This document shows, in pieces, positions 31,986 through 43,857 of a stretch of 64,000 nt of DNA. The translations under genes were made by a program, and so were the position numbers. The notes under the pieces are model-generated. The model was not told where the DNA came from and ran no database searches. It saw only the letters and a list, made by a program, of their open reading frames with translations. The DNA is from Chiua virens (lineage: Eukaryota > Basidiomycota > Agaricomycetes > Boletales > Boletaceae). The stretch covers positions 620,001 through 684,000 of the forward strand of contig JAHNUO010000011.1 in the NCBI GenBank assembly GCA_019787685.1. Reading direction: 5' to 3'. Each line of letters starts with the position of its first letter. Positions within the stretch are counted from its first letter, which is position 1.

Positions 31986-32691
31986 TGTAGGAGTTAGATA
32001 CTCCCTATGGTTGTAGGATACATTTTCCTCACTCTTCATTATGTCATATCAACTCCCGTCTCATCCGCCATTGACTTCGTGCCAGCCCGGTTTCATTCCT
32101 AGTGTTTACAGATCATCCGAATCCAATCCAAGTCCAATCCGAGTCAACGCGATCCAATCTGGTTCCATCATATGTATTCTGCTTCATCCGATTTGACTTG
32201 TTCTACTCCATTTGGCCTTATTAAGGTCATTACTATCCTAACACCTTTTCTTTCTTTGTCATCTACAAGGTTTGACACTCCTTCATAGCATACTCACCCT
32301 ACGTTGATCCTGTACACTTACTTAGGGTCGGATTACCTTTGTTATGCCCGACTATAAAACCATGTTTCTAACACAAAAATATTGTCTTTCTGTGTTCAGG
32401 AGATCTCCTGTTTACTCTCCCATGTGTGAGTGAGCAGGGTAGTTTTTCTTTTACCTCGTCCTATCGTTCCTCTGTATCTCATCTACTCGAAACAATACTC
32501 TCATCACCTCGACTCTACCTGGATACTCTTACATTGACCGCTTTTCATTCTGGATCGTTCAGCAGCCTCTAGGACTCTTAGACAAACCCAAACCCTTCAT
32601 TCCTTCAAATATAACCCCCCTTGGGACGAACCTAATCGCCCCACCTTTCTTCATATCCCTTATTATTTGTTTTCTACATCAGGTTGAGTGG
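31986..32691 (+). repeat. LTR (family E) inserted in J1 pol
   Basis: 706 bp, TGTAGGAGTTAGATACTCCC...TTTTCTACATCA, with GACTATAAAACCATG at about 32370. It shares its start with the GAG-only element at 12167 and a CCTTGGGAC block near its end. Flanks CTCGG and GGTTG share only GG, so no clean duplication is seen. The J1 reading (TTQP to EKLTNVTS) resumes across it. Confidence 0.7.
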
Positions 32692-32793
32692 TCCAAACGA
32701 AGCATTGCCCCGCATGCATGACATGGTTCATGGAGTGTTGCACCAATTGGGTCGTGAAACGGTGCCCCGTTTTGGTACCAAGATAGTTGTGGA

Positions 32794-33158
32794 TAGGGAT
32801 CTGCGTGGATATGGGTAACCCACATGGGTTGTGGATTTTATACCCATGGGTATGGGTATGGGTTGGACTTTGGATACCCATACCCATACCCATACCCACG
32901 CCATGGGTACAGTGGGTCCATAGCAAGGTGAGGGTGATGATGATGATGGCTTACCATGAGTGAGTGATGTTTAGCTAAGTTAGAATAAGGTATAAGATAG
33001 CAAAATGAGTATAGATATGATGTTTAGAACAAGGTTTAGTCTATAGTTTAGGCTTGGTACTACTAAACCCATGGGTATACCCACAGGAAAACCCATACCC
33101 ATGCCGTGGGTATGGGTATGAGGTCTGATACCCATGGGTGTACCCACGCAGAACCCTA
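32794..33158. mobile_element. hAT MITE, TACCCA-rich family, copy 2
   Basis: 365 bp, TAGGGATCTGCGTGGATA...GAACCCTA, with perfect GTTGTGGA on both sides (32786-32793 and 33159-33166). It sits in J1 coding sequence between protease and RT. The central block TTTAGCTAAGTTAGRATAAGG is shared with copies 1 and 3. Confidence 0.93.
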
Positions 33159-33725
33159 GTTGTGGAGTTTGCCATCCCAAATAGGGTCGGCATTAAGGTG
33201 TCGGACAGGGCAATTGGGTGGTGGATGTGCGAGCTTGGTGGAGTGGCAGAGTTTGTCAGTGGTGATGGGGGGAAGGTCAACTTCGGGAGCCAAAATGGTG
33301 ATGGTCTTGGTGACCCAGTCAATGACCGGGTTGGTTGCTTTGAGCCACGGGAGGCCAAGGATCATGTTCTCAGAACCACAGTGGATGATGTGGAACTTGA
33401 TGCATTGGAGTACTCCACCAAGAGTAATTCGAAGGGTGGTGATGAATTTGATATCACTGTTTTTGTTCATGGTAGCATCAATGTTCCTGACCGGGATCAG
33501 TTTAGGAAGACGCTCTTTGGGGAATTTGTTCTTCTGGACAAAGTGCCAGTCGATACAATTGATCCTGGCCCCAGAGTCGATGAGGGCATGGGTGTCGATG
33601 TCTTTGGTGATAGTAGTAGTGTTCAATCTAATGGGAATTTGCATAGATTGAGAGGAGAGTTCAGCTACTAGTACACGGCTATGAGAACAGGAAGATACCA
33701 GCATTGAATCAGTCTTCCTCCTCAA
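33159..33725 (-). CDS. Protease of J1
   Basis: 189 open codons including the MITE edge. DTHALIDSGARINCIDWHFV is the retropepsin active site, and NMILGLPWLKATNPVIDW is the conserved ILG motif. It processes the Gag-Pol polyprotein. After MITE removal, the frame continues into LGTKTGHRFTTQLVQHSM up to the family E LTR. Confidence 0.78.
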
Positions 33726-34526
33726 AAACCTGTGACTGGAGTGATCACCTTGTTGACACTCATGGTGTCTTCTTTATCATTATCTTCTATTTCGACAAGG
33801 AGGGGAAACGGGTTCTTGCTTGGGTTCTGCTTTCTGCACCTGCTTGGAAGAGGATGTGGGAGTGATTGGGGTTTTGGTTGAGAAGGCCAGGCAGGAGGAG
33901 GTGCAATGACTGGGCTGGCAGCATTGGAAACAGAGGTTTTGTTCAAGGCATTGCTTGTGCTCTGCCTTGGTCATCTTGGGGATGCAAACTGCATTGATGT
34001 CCATGGTGTCTGGGTCTCCCTCCTTTCTGCAAGGGGGGTTGTTGTGGAAGACGACAGCCACAGTGGGTTTCTTGTTTCAGCAGGTGATCTCGTTGGTGCA
34101 TTCCCATTGGGTTTTGAAATGCAAAGCTTGGGTATACCACTTGTCGATTGTGGTAGGGACCATGTCCATGCCTTGGATGTGCCTCATAAGCGAGGGTGGG
34201 AGACCAGCTGCAAAGAAGTTGACGAGGACAGAGTCAGACCCTGTGAGGGCTGTGGTGATGACCTTGTTGCAAAAGGTGGAGATGTAGGAGGAGATATCAT
34301 CATTCTTTGTTACCTGGGTGGTGGATAACCAGGTAATGGTATTGCCCTTGGTGTTGTGGTGTTTGAAGTCCTTTTGGAACTCCATCTGCCAGTCCATCCA
34401 GGTCCCAAAGGACTGGAGGGTAAGTGATTTGGTGTAGAAGATGTCAGCCCAGGTCTTGGCAGAGCCATCAGTCATGAAGGATAGAGCAAAGGCTACCTTT
34501 TTGTTGTTGGTATTGTAGACTGCCTC
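33722..34526 (-). pseudogene. Gag of J1, main part
   Basis: EAVYNTNNKKVAFALSFMTD and SAKTWADIFYTKSL mark the Gag capsid domain. After a stop (ITC, stop), a zinc knuckle CFQCCQPSHCTSSC (CX2CX4HX4C) follows. The N-terminus lies at 47203-47500, beyond the Plavaka element; joining them restores YLFVN|EAVYN. Confidence 0.8.
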
Positions 34527-35499
34527 CATCAGGAATTTAGCAATTCACTTAGTTATTCTTATTGGTACTTTTTCTCACGAATGAAGTTGGTACAAATGAC
34601 AAAAATACTGTCAATTGTACTAAGTAGACAAAGTCAATCACAAGTGTGACAGAAAGCATTAATAAGTATATTATTATATTTCCACACAAAGAAGTAATTA
34701 ACTGTTACAAGTATGTACATTAGTTCACACTGTACCAAGACATAGTAGAAGGAACAGATCAGAAAAATGGATCGACAACACAGAGGAAAGAAAAACAAGT
34801 GCCTAAGGTTGCAATACCATATCATACAAAACACACAGAGTATGCCCCCCAGTAGTAGTGGCCTAGTTCTACTAGTAGAGGGAAAAGTAATCATGTGTGT
34901 GTGCATATGAAGAGGTACACATACGGTGATCGATGAGCATGATTCATAGCCATTCAATAGTAGGCAATGCAATGCTGGAAAATGGTGATGGTGAGTATGG
35001 TGAGGAAGAGGGGTTATTGAGAGTAAACGGTACCATCTAGGTCTTCATAGCCTTGCATATGCTGGTAGCAGACAAGGCAGGTCACATCGGGAATGATCTT
35101 GATGACACTGGGATGGGAAAGGTGAGTGTGATGGTGTTGGGGCATTGGGGCATCAGGACTGAGTGTACCATACTGAAAAAAAGGAAAGCTGTGGAAATCA
35201 TCATTGAAGTCGTGAAAGGAGACATGATGAGAAAGGAGGAACTGTTTGAAAGAAGGCAGACAACGGGAATGGTGAGATGGGACATGCACCTCACCTTAAG
35301 AGGACATGAGAGGGGTCCATGTAGCCATGGTGTGGTTCCATCATAAACAGGCTTCTATTGAGATGGTGAGGTGAGGATGCAGAGCGGTAAGATTAGAAGC
35401 ATACCTGGATATGTGGGTGGAGTGGTGGGCTCCAATGAATGCACACATACAATATTAACTACAGTGATATGGATCAGTCAAGGAAAGAAATGAAGGAAA
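34527..35499. other. Terminal region of the Plavaka element, no gene recognised
   Basis: After the inverted repeat (to about 34590) I see only short open frames without domains. The phrase ITFPSTSRTRPLLLGG and similar short frames look like chance. Confidence 0.4.
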
Positions 35500-36170
35500 C
35501 TTACGTGATTTCACCCACTCATTCGATCACATTTCGTAAGATAGTACTACGCAGGTGCACACAAGGCAGGTGGGGGGCGTCCTAGATAGAACATGATATG
35601 CAGTGATACCCGACATGAGACACAAGGTGGAGGAGGAAAGGAAAGGAAATGTACGCAATTTTCCATCATGTTCGATCCTTCCGAGACGATTCCGCCAACA
35701 TTGATGCATCTCTGCTAGGATATATGTGGGTGACACAAAACAGATAGAGGGGAAAGGGGCATGTGCCATGCATACACGCATGGGTGGTAGGTCAACTTGA
35801 GGTATAGCAACGTCCTATGAGATTGGTCAAGAACATAATAGTATGCAATAATGAGCCCGACATGAGACATGAGGTGGAGGGTATGAAGAGAACTTATGTG
35901 GTTCCACCTGTTGCCCATCATGTTCTACTGCTCTGTTGACATTGATGGCAGATGTACATGGGTGGTGCAAAATAGGTGGACTTGGAGAGGGTAATAGGAT
36001 GGGGATGGGAATATGCCAGTGTGCCACACACACATGTGGATCAACTCAAAGTACAGCAGTGTCCTGTGAGATCAGTTGAGAACATGATATGCGATGATGG
36101 GCCCAATATAAAACATGAGGTGAAGGATAGATATGAATTGAAGAGAACTTACATGGTTCCAGTATGAATA
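35500..36170 (-). repeat. Degenerate tandem repeat of about 240 bp
   Basis: On the minus strand, three successive units share GTAAGTTCTCTTC, CACCTCATGTCTCATGT, GCATATCATGTTCT and CTCATAGGAC (or CTCACAGGAC) in the same order, starting at about 36155, 35905 and 35665. A shorter fourth start (CACGTAAGTTTCC) is near 35505. The motifs resemble 5' and 3' splice sites enclosing a 90-bp intron-like piece. The units have diverged strongly. Confidence 0.55.
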
Positions 36171-37091
36171 AGGCGGAAGCGGGAGTGATAGTATTGTAGG
36201 AGGTTTGTGCCAGTTTACTCTGCGTGCTCTTCTTGGGGTGGCCCTCATCTAAGTATAGGTTCCCAATTGTATAACCCAACAATTGTAATGGCATACTCAC
36301 TTATGATAATATGAACCCAGTTGATCTTGCAGAGAATCGGATGATGTTTGATAAGATATTTGTAAGTGGTCAACAGGACTTGAAATCGACCCATGGGTAG
36401 CTCCAGTTGTAGGTTCCATCGCTGCATAGTATCATCCTTGTAGGAGATCATCTTTGCTGCTTGGCGAATTTCCCAGACCAGTTTGTCATGCCAGTGGTAC
36501 TGAGTAGAACAACGATGAGGTAAGGTCCATGCTACTTCTTGACTTTGATGTGGAACGTGATATGGGAGATCGTTTGAATAGTCTTTCCAAGCTCTGAAAC
36601 AAGAAACAAGCACACATATAGACAAGGTATGAAATAAAAACACACTATTTCATCTGCCAGAATGTCGTTTAGCCTATTATTGTACAGGCTCACCATCCGC
36701 TGTAATCCTTTGAGCTGGTAATCCTTGAGCGTGCCACCGTGACTGACAAGAAGGGAAGGTCATTTGGTGACCCTCTCAGATATCCGATAGGCAACAATGT
36801 AGTAGTAATCCATCCTGGTCTTGTCCAAGGCTTCCTTGTTTAGTTGGGCACCAAAGGTGTCTTTGTTAAGTCGGCATGATTGAGTGGTAGGAGAGTGCCT
36901 TGGATGAGAGGGATGGGGGTAGTTGGAGGGATTGGTGCTGAGGGCACAGGACCAGACATGACAGACAAGGGTGCATTCTGAGGAACCAAGTTGGAGGTGA
37001 TGGTGGAAAGTGTTAGTAATGTCGGGGGGACAACAATGGAGGTGGTGGCAGTGAGTGCAATGGGAAAAGAATTGGAGGTGGTGAGGGACAT
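36160..37091 (-). pseudogene. Captured fragment of a SNF2/STH1-type chromatin-remodelling ATPase
   Basis: On the minus strand, RMDYYYIVAYRISERVTK leads to [20 protein letters not shown] and LADE. After an intron-like gap comes LGKTIQTIS (Walker A), then MTNWSGKFAK, MISYKDDTMQRWNLQ, FQVLLTTYKYLIKHHPIL and WVHIII. After a 54-bp GT..AG intron comes DEGH (Walker B), then STQSKLAQT. The order matches the start of the helicase domain of SWI/SNF or RSC catalytic subunits (Snf2, Sth1). The rest of the ATPase, the HSA domain and the bromodomain are absent. Stops and frameshifts are present, and the Met-Gly before LGKT is lost. Retained introns suggest DNA-level capture. Confidence 0.7.
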
Positions 37092-37102
37092 GCTAGGAAG
37101 CT

Positions 37103-40100
37103 AGCAGTACAGGGGAAGCTGGGTGCAGAGATAATAAATGGCACTGGTGCCTTGAGAGTTTTCACTACACAGGAGGGGAGTAGCTACTAAGCTTCCAATC
37201 TCAAAGGCATGATGGTCCACGTACTTGTTCACGTAGAATGCCCAGAATGCATCATAGCAGTTGTAAGGTTTTATGTTACGAGGGATGGGCTCCATCCCAT
37301 ACACGGGAACTAAGTGGGCTCCACGGTAGATTGATTCGAGGTGTATCACAGCATACCAGGGTGAGCAGTTCAGGAGATATGCAGTATCTTCGTCTGGAGA
37401 ATCATGGATCTTGTCAAATCATTGAATGACAGTGCAGGGGAAATGCTTCCCATCTCAGCAAGTGAAGGCAAAAAATGCAAGAACACAGGCAACATCAAAA
37501 GCCCACATGTTCATTACCTCCAGATTGTCTGCATTTGTGGTAACAAAAATGCAGTCTCTTCAACCACCTTCGTTCCTCCAGAGCGGTGTGGAACGGATAA
37601 ACTCCTTCTGCATCCCTCCAACACCACTCAAATTGCTAGGAGCAAAGAACTGCGCACACGCTGAGTTGTACACAATTATATTTCCATCATAATGGGGGCA
37701 ATCCAAGAGAGGGACCTCAGTAGGATCACGTGCATCATCCAGGTTGTACTGGCTGAAAAGGAAATGTCATGTCAAGTCGACCAGGTTTGCAACACCAATT
37801 TCTACTGCTAAGGCAGGCAACATGCGCAAGTGCTGATGTTCTACAGCATGTTGAGAAAAGGTGATTGAAATACAAATTGAAATGACTTACATAGAGTGCA
37901 TGAAAGCTTCACCCATATTGAAAGGTTACCGATCGCATGGTCTGGAATAGGAGGCTCATTGTCACCCAGAACACTTGCAGCTTCCCGAGGTAAATTGAAG
38001 CCTGTGTTGTACTGCATGTCACCACCATCCTCATCAGGCTCAGCAGCCATTGATCATGCTGTATGCCAACAGGTACACCACATAGAATCGAACTAAGGGT
38101 TGCCACATACCAACTATATTAATCACAGATGAGAGACAATTTTCTCTCAGCATTTTTCGACTCTCAAAGTCCATATGAGCTGTGGAAATCTTGTCAAGAC
38201 ACTGATTGGTTCAGAGCATCTGACCTAGTGCTTGAAATCTGCTTGAACGACACCATGGCTCTTTCACTGCCTTGATGTGCTTGCATTCCATAATCGACGA
38301 ACACAACCCATTCGGTGCACCAAACAAGCGGATAAGTGAGGGGTAGTGCTTTGCAGTGTGCTGATGTGGTAGGGAGAATGTTGTGACAACTGGATTGTCA
38401 CCAGACATGAAAATTTGTTGATACTCATGAAATTGAGCAAGCGCATCTTCAATCTCTTCCAGTGCCTTTGACGAAATGATGTGTCAATGAACCAAGTAGC
38501 AGAACTCCAATAGTGCGTGGAGGGTCTGCATGATTTCCACAGGTACATAGCCTTGGATGCTACAATGTAAACCTGATGAAAACCAGATAGAAGTCAGGAA
38601 CGATGAAGGTAATATATCCCGGCTGTAGTGCAATACTCAGGGGGATTGAAAGAATTAGAAAGAGGGTGAAGGAATGCGATTCCGTTCGACCCAGGGACAA
38701 CACTGAGTTGGTGAACGACGAATAGTGGTTTTTGAGTAGTCCGAGATGAATCCGGGGTGAATCCGGATTAAAACGGATAGAAAAGCGGACACGGCAGTCC
38801 GATCCGGATTGAGAAAATACGAGGAGAGCGAGAGAAAATGAACGTCGACCGAAAACAATGTGAGACAGATGCACACGGGCAAAAGCTACTGTATTTTGTC
38901 AATACAGTGAATTTATAGTCCTCGGGAATACCCTCAGACTCGTCCTAAGTAAGGATAATAATAAAAAGAAGGTTTTCATACGGTATAAAGTTCAAGAGGC
39001 ACCTGAACGTCCCTGCAAGGGCTGCATGACATGGTCTAGCCAATGCTAAGTACGAATAAGGAGCATCAAAAATAAAATAAAAGAGTCCGAGGCAAAACAG
39101 GCGCGGATACAGCAATCCGGATGAGTTCACACAAGCAGACAGATCAGGATCGGGATCGGGTGACGACGGGGTGCGGAAACGTGCTATGCGAGCACAGGGA
39201 ATACCTATTCCCTACAACGAGTCAGGGTGCAGTGTATATGGGTCATGTACCTTCATTAGCACTTTCGAGTCATCACCTGTCCATTGTTTGAAATGCCAGC
39301 CTTGAGGAAAATGTCACAACTGTGTAAATAGTGCAACCACTGCAATGCTGTGACAGAGAGGAAAATTAGTATGACAGTTGCTCTAGAAATGATTTAGTTT
39401 ACCAGCAATTGATATCATCCATGATCTGATTGGCTTCTTTCTTTGTGTTATTAGCGGAGATATATGTACAGATCCAATTGACTAAATGATCCTTGAAGCA
39501 GCCTTTGATCAGCTGATGTAGAATATCGGGTGCGATCAATTGATGTATATCTGCACGGGGAAAGTCATTCATAAATGGCTGGGAACAGATGTGAGTGACC
39601 ACCCTGCCCCCCAAAAGTAGGGAAAACAGCGTACCACCAGATCGCCAATGACACTGAAATTAGTCCACATGTCATCTATGTCACCAGTTTCGTAAAGCTT
39701 CTCGTTGAATACACAACTGTGATGAAGGGCCCCATCTTCATCTAAATTACCCTTCGATGCATGACATCTATGAACGCCATGAGAGACCAATTACTGGAAT
39801 GAACAGGGACAAACCTTGGACACCAACCATGCACAATACACGTCAACAGGACCTGTTCTTCATAATCAGTGATGTATGGGCCAAGACTGTAGATTGTGCA
39901 CCGGAGGTATCCATCCCCATATTTGATGATTTCAGGTGTTTTCATGGCGTGCTTGAGGGGTTGAAGGATGAATGACAACAAGCTATGAAATAACTGCCTG
40001 CGGAAGGAACGAAAGTCCACATCTGAGGAATGTTCATTCATCGCTAGTGATAAACAATTGGTTAATCCATAATGCAGGGAAAGAAAAAACTTACTTTTAG

Positions 40101-41306
40101 GAATTGCTAAGAAACCAATGAGCACTACGGTGTCACGATGGGCATGACGAACATTGTTCCACACATTTCCAATCAATAGATACAATGGATAGTATTTGTT
40201 GTTACCTGTGGCGACTGAGACCATTGTTTTGTCACTACCCAAAACAATTGGGACAAATGTACTACCAATGGTGCTCTTGTCTTCGGCAGTAATCATATCC
40301 TACATATAATCTCATGAGTGAATGAAGAAAGATAAACAAGTAGATGTACCGCTTGCTCCCATGCCCAGTTGCCAGACATGAAGTCCTTAAATTGTCGGGT
40401 TTGATCTTTTGATGAATACTCCTCGAATGGATGCAAGTCTATCTCATTTGTGAAACTTGGATTACTGAGAATTTTATGAACAATGTGGTGAGGGTCGTGG
40501 AACCAGATGTCGTACTTCTTGAGCATCCAATCAGGTGCTTGATTGCCAGTAGGGTGCTCACCGTTGTAGTATGTTGAAAAGCATTGCCACCTGACATCTC
40601 CAACAGTCGTTGTGTCAATGACTTTGTGCAGATGGCAGTGATCTCAGAATGGGGGTTCTGCACCGTGGGGATACAATGACACTGCCCACAGGTCTAGTAG
40701 GGTATCTATCTTGCTGGCTAACATCTGACACTTCAAGTAAAGGAATTCCGCCATTTCAAATTGGAGCTGGTTTGAGTAAGGGAACCAGTCTTCGTTGTTG
40801 GCCTGAGTGATGGGTGGAGTACCTGGAGGAAGTGGATTGCCATGTCTGTCACACGGTAGGGCTGAAGGGACTTGAGTACAAGCACCAGTGAAAGGTTAAG
40901 GTAGCTTACCTGTGAGTTTGGGATGGTAGCAGCGATAATATCCATCCTGTGGGCCATAGAACTCTATGTCAGTGTCAGGTTCATTGTCATCAGATGGCAC
41001 GGGTGGATTGTCGACATCGAAATTTTCTTTCTCCCAACCATCCTCATCAATTTCAGCTGGCAAATTCAAAGGAGACGGAGGTGGCAAAGGTGAGGTTCGT
41101 AAGACAGGTGAAGGAGATGTTGAAACCTGTTCTGAGGTATATTGCTGACTAGGAGGACTATGCGGCGGAGTGGGCACAGGGTGAGCAGACTGGATGTGCA
41201 CAGTATGTCCTCCATGGGATTTGAAAAAATGTCTGCACCCAGGCTGAGTGCAGGAGATGCAGAGGACTTGTGGACCGGTGTGGTAAGGCCCATCTGGAAG
41301 ACTCAT
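37103..41306 (-). pseudogene. Plavaka transposase
   Basis: Starts with a C2H2 finger (CTQPGCRHFFKSHGGHTVHIQSAH). The signature blocks follow in order on the minus strand: [156 protein letters not shown] and ESIYRGAHLVPVYG with YVNKYVDHHA. Short introns and several frameshifts or stops interrupt it, and a solo LTR (38604-39216) sits after LMKV. It would cut and paste the element; this copy is inactive. Confidence 0.85.
38604..39216 (-). repeat. Solo LTR (family C) inside the Plavaka transposase
   Basis: 613 bp, the reverse complement of 16074-16688 (TGTAGGGAATAGG...ATTACCTTCA), flanked by ACGA (38600-38603 and 39217-39220). A 5-bp reading AACGA is also possible, because the terminal A is ambiguous. 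It separates two parts of the transposase reading. Confidence 0.92.
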
Positions 41307-42495
41307 CCAAGACCGTTGAATGGGTGGCGGGAGGACTTAACAGTTCCAAATGTTAGGTAATGCTGTTCTGGTACCCAGGCCCACAAATTGTGTGCTAAAC
41401 TTTGCACATTTATTAGGGTTTTTTTTTCGAACCACGAAGACTTACCCTTTTCCTTCTTCTCATGGAGTGACCCCAATCTCCCACATCCTCTGCACCCAAA
41501 TGTAGCACCAGACCTGGCAATGCTGACAAGCGGCCGGGTCAGATACTCTATGAAACCCGGTACAATTCAGAAGTGACGTACGAAAGCAGAGAAGGCCGCT
41601 ACCGACCAACACCTCCAGGAGGCTAGGGCTTCCAAGGAGAAGGCTACCAACAAAACCATTGACAGCTTGGCCTTGATAGAATTGGAAGCTGAGGCCAAGG
41701 CAAATGAGGCTAAGGCTAAATTGGCAATGCTCCCCCCTACTCAACCTCAGTCCCGTGTTGTCCAAAAGGAGAAGGTGGCTGGTGACGGGGAGAAGACAAG
41801 GGCCCATGAGATGGATGGGACAATAATAAGCTCTTTTCCTGATGAGCCCATCGGCAAGTTACTCACCTTTTCTGGAACAGAAACCCTATCAATCGGCTAT
41901 GGATGATGCGAGTGGAAAAGTATGTCAATCTCATACTGGGATCCTTGTGGTCACTCAGCCCTCTTTCATTCTTGATTAGAAGGGTCTTCATACATCAGGG
42001 AGAGCGTCTAGCATGGCTGATAGTGTGAACATATCTCACGTGACAAACAAGGAGGTACGTTATCGCTGCATTTCTAACCTACTGTATCAGTACTTACTGT
42101 ACATACAGAATCCTTGACCAGGGTAATCCCAGCAACATGACAGAAGGAAGGAGTAAACTGCAGCCACCGACCCTCAAGGATGCAATCAAGATGTGAAAGG
42201 GCAAAATTGATAAGTTGACCTGCTCTGCAGACACACTTTGACTCAGGACGGTGGCTGTTATACTCATGTGGGAAATTGTCACTTAGTAGCTGCAGAATAA
42301 GTCACATTTTGCTTCCATTTGTCATCATGCTTCTGCTGACCGAGTCTACCTTGTTTTTTTTTCAACCTTGCATTGAATGCCAGAGTCACCAAGAAGCTTC
42401 ATGTGGGCGGGTGAGTGAAGAACTGGCAAGCTGGAGTCACTGCTGCTGATAGTGAAGAGGACTTGCCAGCGGTGCCAGGTGACTCTAGTAGGAGC

Positions 42496-42807
42496 TAGGG
42501 ATCTGCGTGGGTATGGGTAACCCATGTAGGTTGTGGGTTTTATACCCATGGGTACAGTGGGTCCATAGCAAGGTAAGAGTGATGATGATGATGGCTTACC
42601 ATGAGTGAGTGAGGTTTAGCTAAGTTAGGATAAGGTATAAGATAGCAGAATGAGTATAGATATGATGTTTAGAACAAGGTTTAGTCTATAGTTTAGGCTT
42701 GGTACTACTAAACCCATGGGTACAGTTTTTGATACCCACAGGAAAACCCATACCCACGGCATGGGTATGAGGTCTGATACCCATGGGTGTACCCATGCAG
42801 AACCCTA
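42496..42807. mobile_element. hAT MITE, TACCCA-rich family, copy 3
   Basis: 312 bp, TAGGGATCTGCGTGGGTA...GCAGAACCCTA, with perfect GTAGGAGC duplicated at 42488-42495 and 42808-42815. It lies in exon region 2 of the Plavaka partner gene. Confidence 0.93.
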
Positions 42808-43129
42808 GTAGGAGCAGCACCATTGCTGCTTCGGTCCCTCCTTCAACTTTCACATCAAGTCTGTCGAAGATATCTTCTGGAACTTCAGTAGCAAGTCGTG
42901 CCTCTGTCTTACCCACACACATTCCCACCAATATCCCTCAGGCTCAGACAAACACACAGGATGAAATATTTGGTGATGCGGTCGATGATGATACCAAGAA
43001 GCAAGCTGTCATAAGGGGTCTGGGCATCAAAAAGTTTATTGCAGTGTGTTGTCCTCCATCTTGTTTAAAACATAGTCACATCGAGTTCTATTGCACTAGA
43101 TTACTCCCGAAGATGAAAATGACAAACAG

Positions 43130-43530
43130 ATGCCACCCCTGTCCCAGCTGCGAGGCTGTTTTGCCTCGTCCACCCAGAAATGCAAGTCCTCTGAAAGTGA
43201 TGACAAACAGATGCCATCCCCTTCCCAGCTCCGTATCCCCTTGTCCATCCTGCAATGCAAGTCCTCCGAAGAAGGTGATGATGAAGGGATGCCCCCCGCT
43301 TCTCAACTTTGCATCCCGTCATCTGCCTTGAAATGCAAGGCCTACAAAGAGTACGTTGACGACAAGATGCCACCCCCTTCTCAGTCTCAGATCTCAACAC
43401 TTGCCTTGGCATACAGGCAACTCTATGAGGCCGAACAAGGTAAAGTAGAACCTGTGCCTCCCCCACCGTCCCAGCCACGAGTCCCCTCATCCATCTTAGG
43501 ATGCAATGCCGCTGCACAAGAAGTTGTTCC
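43130..43530 (+). repeat. Tandem repeat coding for 26-residue units
   Basis: Five imperfect units of about 78 bp encode (M/V)PPPSQLRIPSSILQCK followed by an acidic spacer (SSESDDKQ, SSEEGDDEG, EYVDDK). The later units are more divergent. The period in whole codons supports past translation. Confidence 0.75.
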
Positions 43531-43857
43531 CAACAGTGAGGAGAGCATTGATGAATTTGAAGCCATGGACATCGACAGGCCAGAAGTCGACCACGTTGAA
43601 GATGAAACCAGGGGACACCATTCATGTTCCACGCAGTCAGTGAGTTAAATTCCAATGTCCTTTTCGAGGTTTGCCTCCTACCTGTCCTATACTTTCTAGA
43701 CATCCATTGGTGTCAAAATAGAACTGAAGAGTATCGAGCGTCCTCAGAAAAAGGCGAAGACCAAAATGCGCCTGCCTTCCATTGCCCCCGATCCTGTCCC
43801 TGAGTCATTCAACTCTATCTCAGCCAACTCTGTCAGTAGCGTGCAGAAGTGGACCTA

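Noticed and set aside
31986..32691. A 2-bp (GG) target duplication for the family E LTR
   Set aside because: Two shared bases are expected by chance and LTR elements here make 4-5 bp duplications. The reading-frame comparison does not support a GG duplication either, so I left it without a duplication.
27150..33130. TACCCA/TGGGTA arrays as interstitial telomere sequence
   Set aside because: The hexamer is not the TTAGGG telomere unit, it occurs in both orientations within 300 bp, and all arrays sit inside hAT elements with 8-bp duplications.
33138..33671. 177-codon plus-strand open frame over the J1 protease
   Set aside because: Opposite-strand shadow of the protease frame, which shows the DSGA and ILG motifs.
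35500..36170. The repeated units as a CRISPR-like array
   Set aside because: Units are about 240 bp, divergent throughout, with no constant short repeat alternating with unique spacers. The organism is a fungus.
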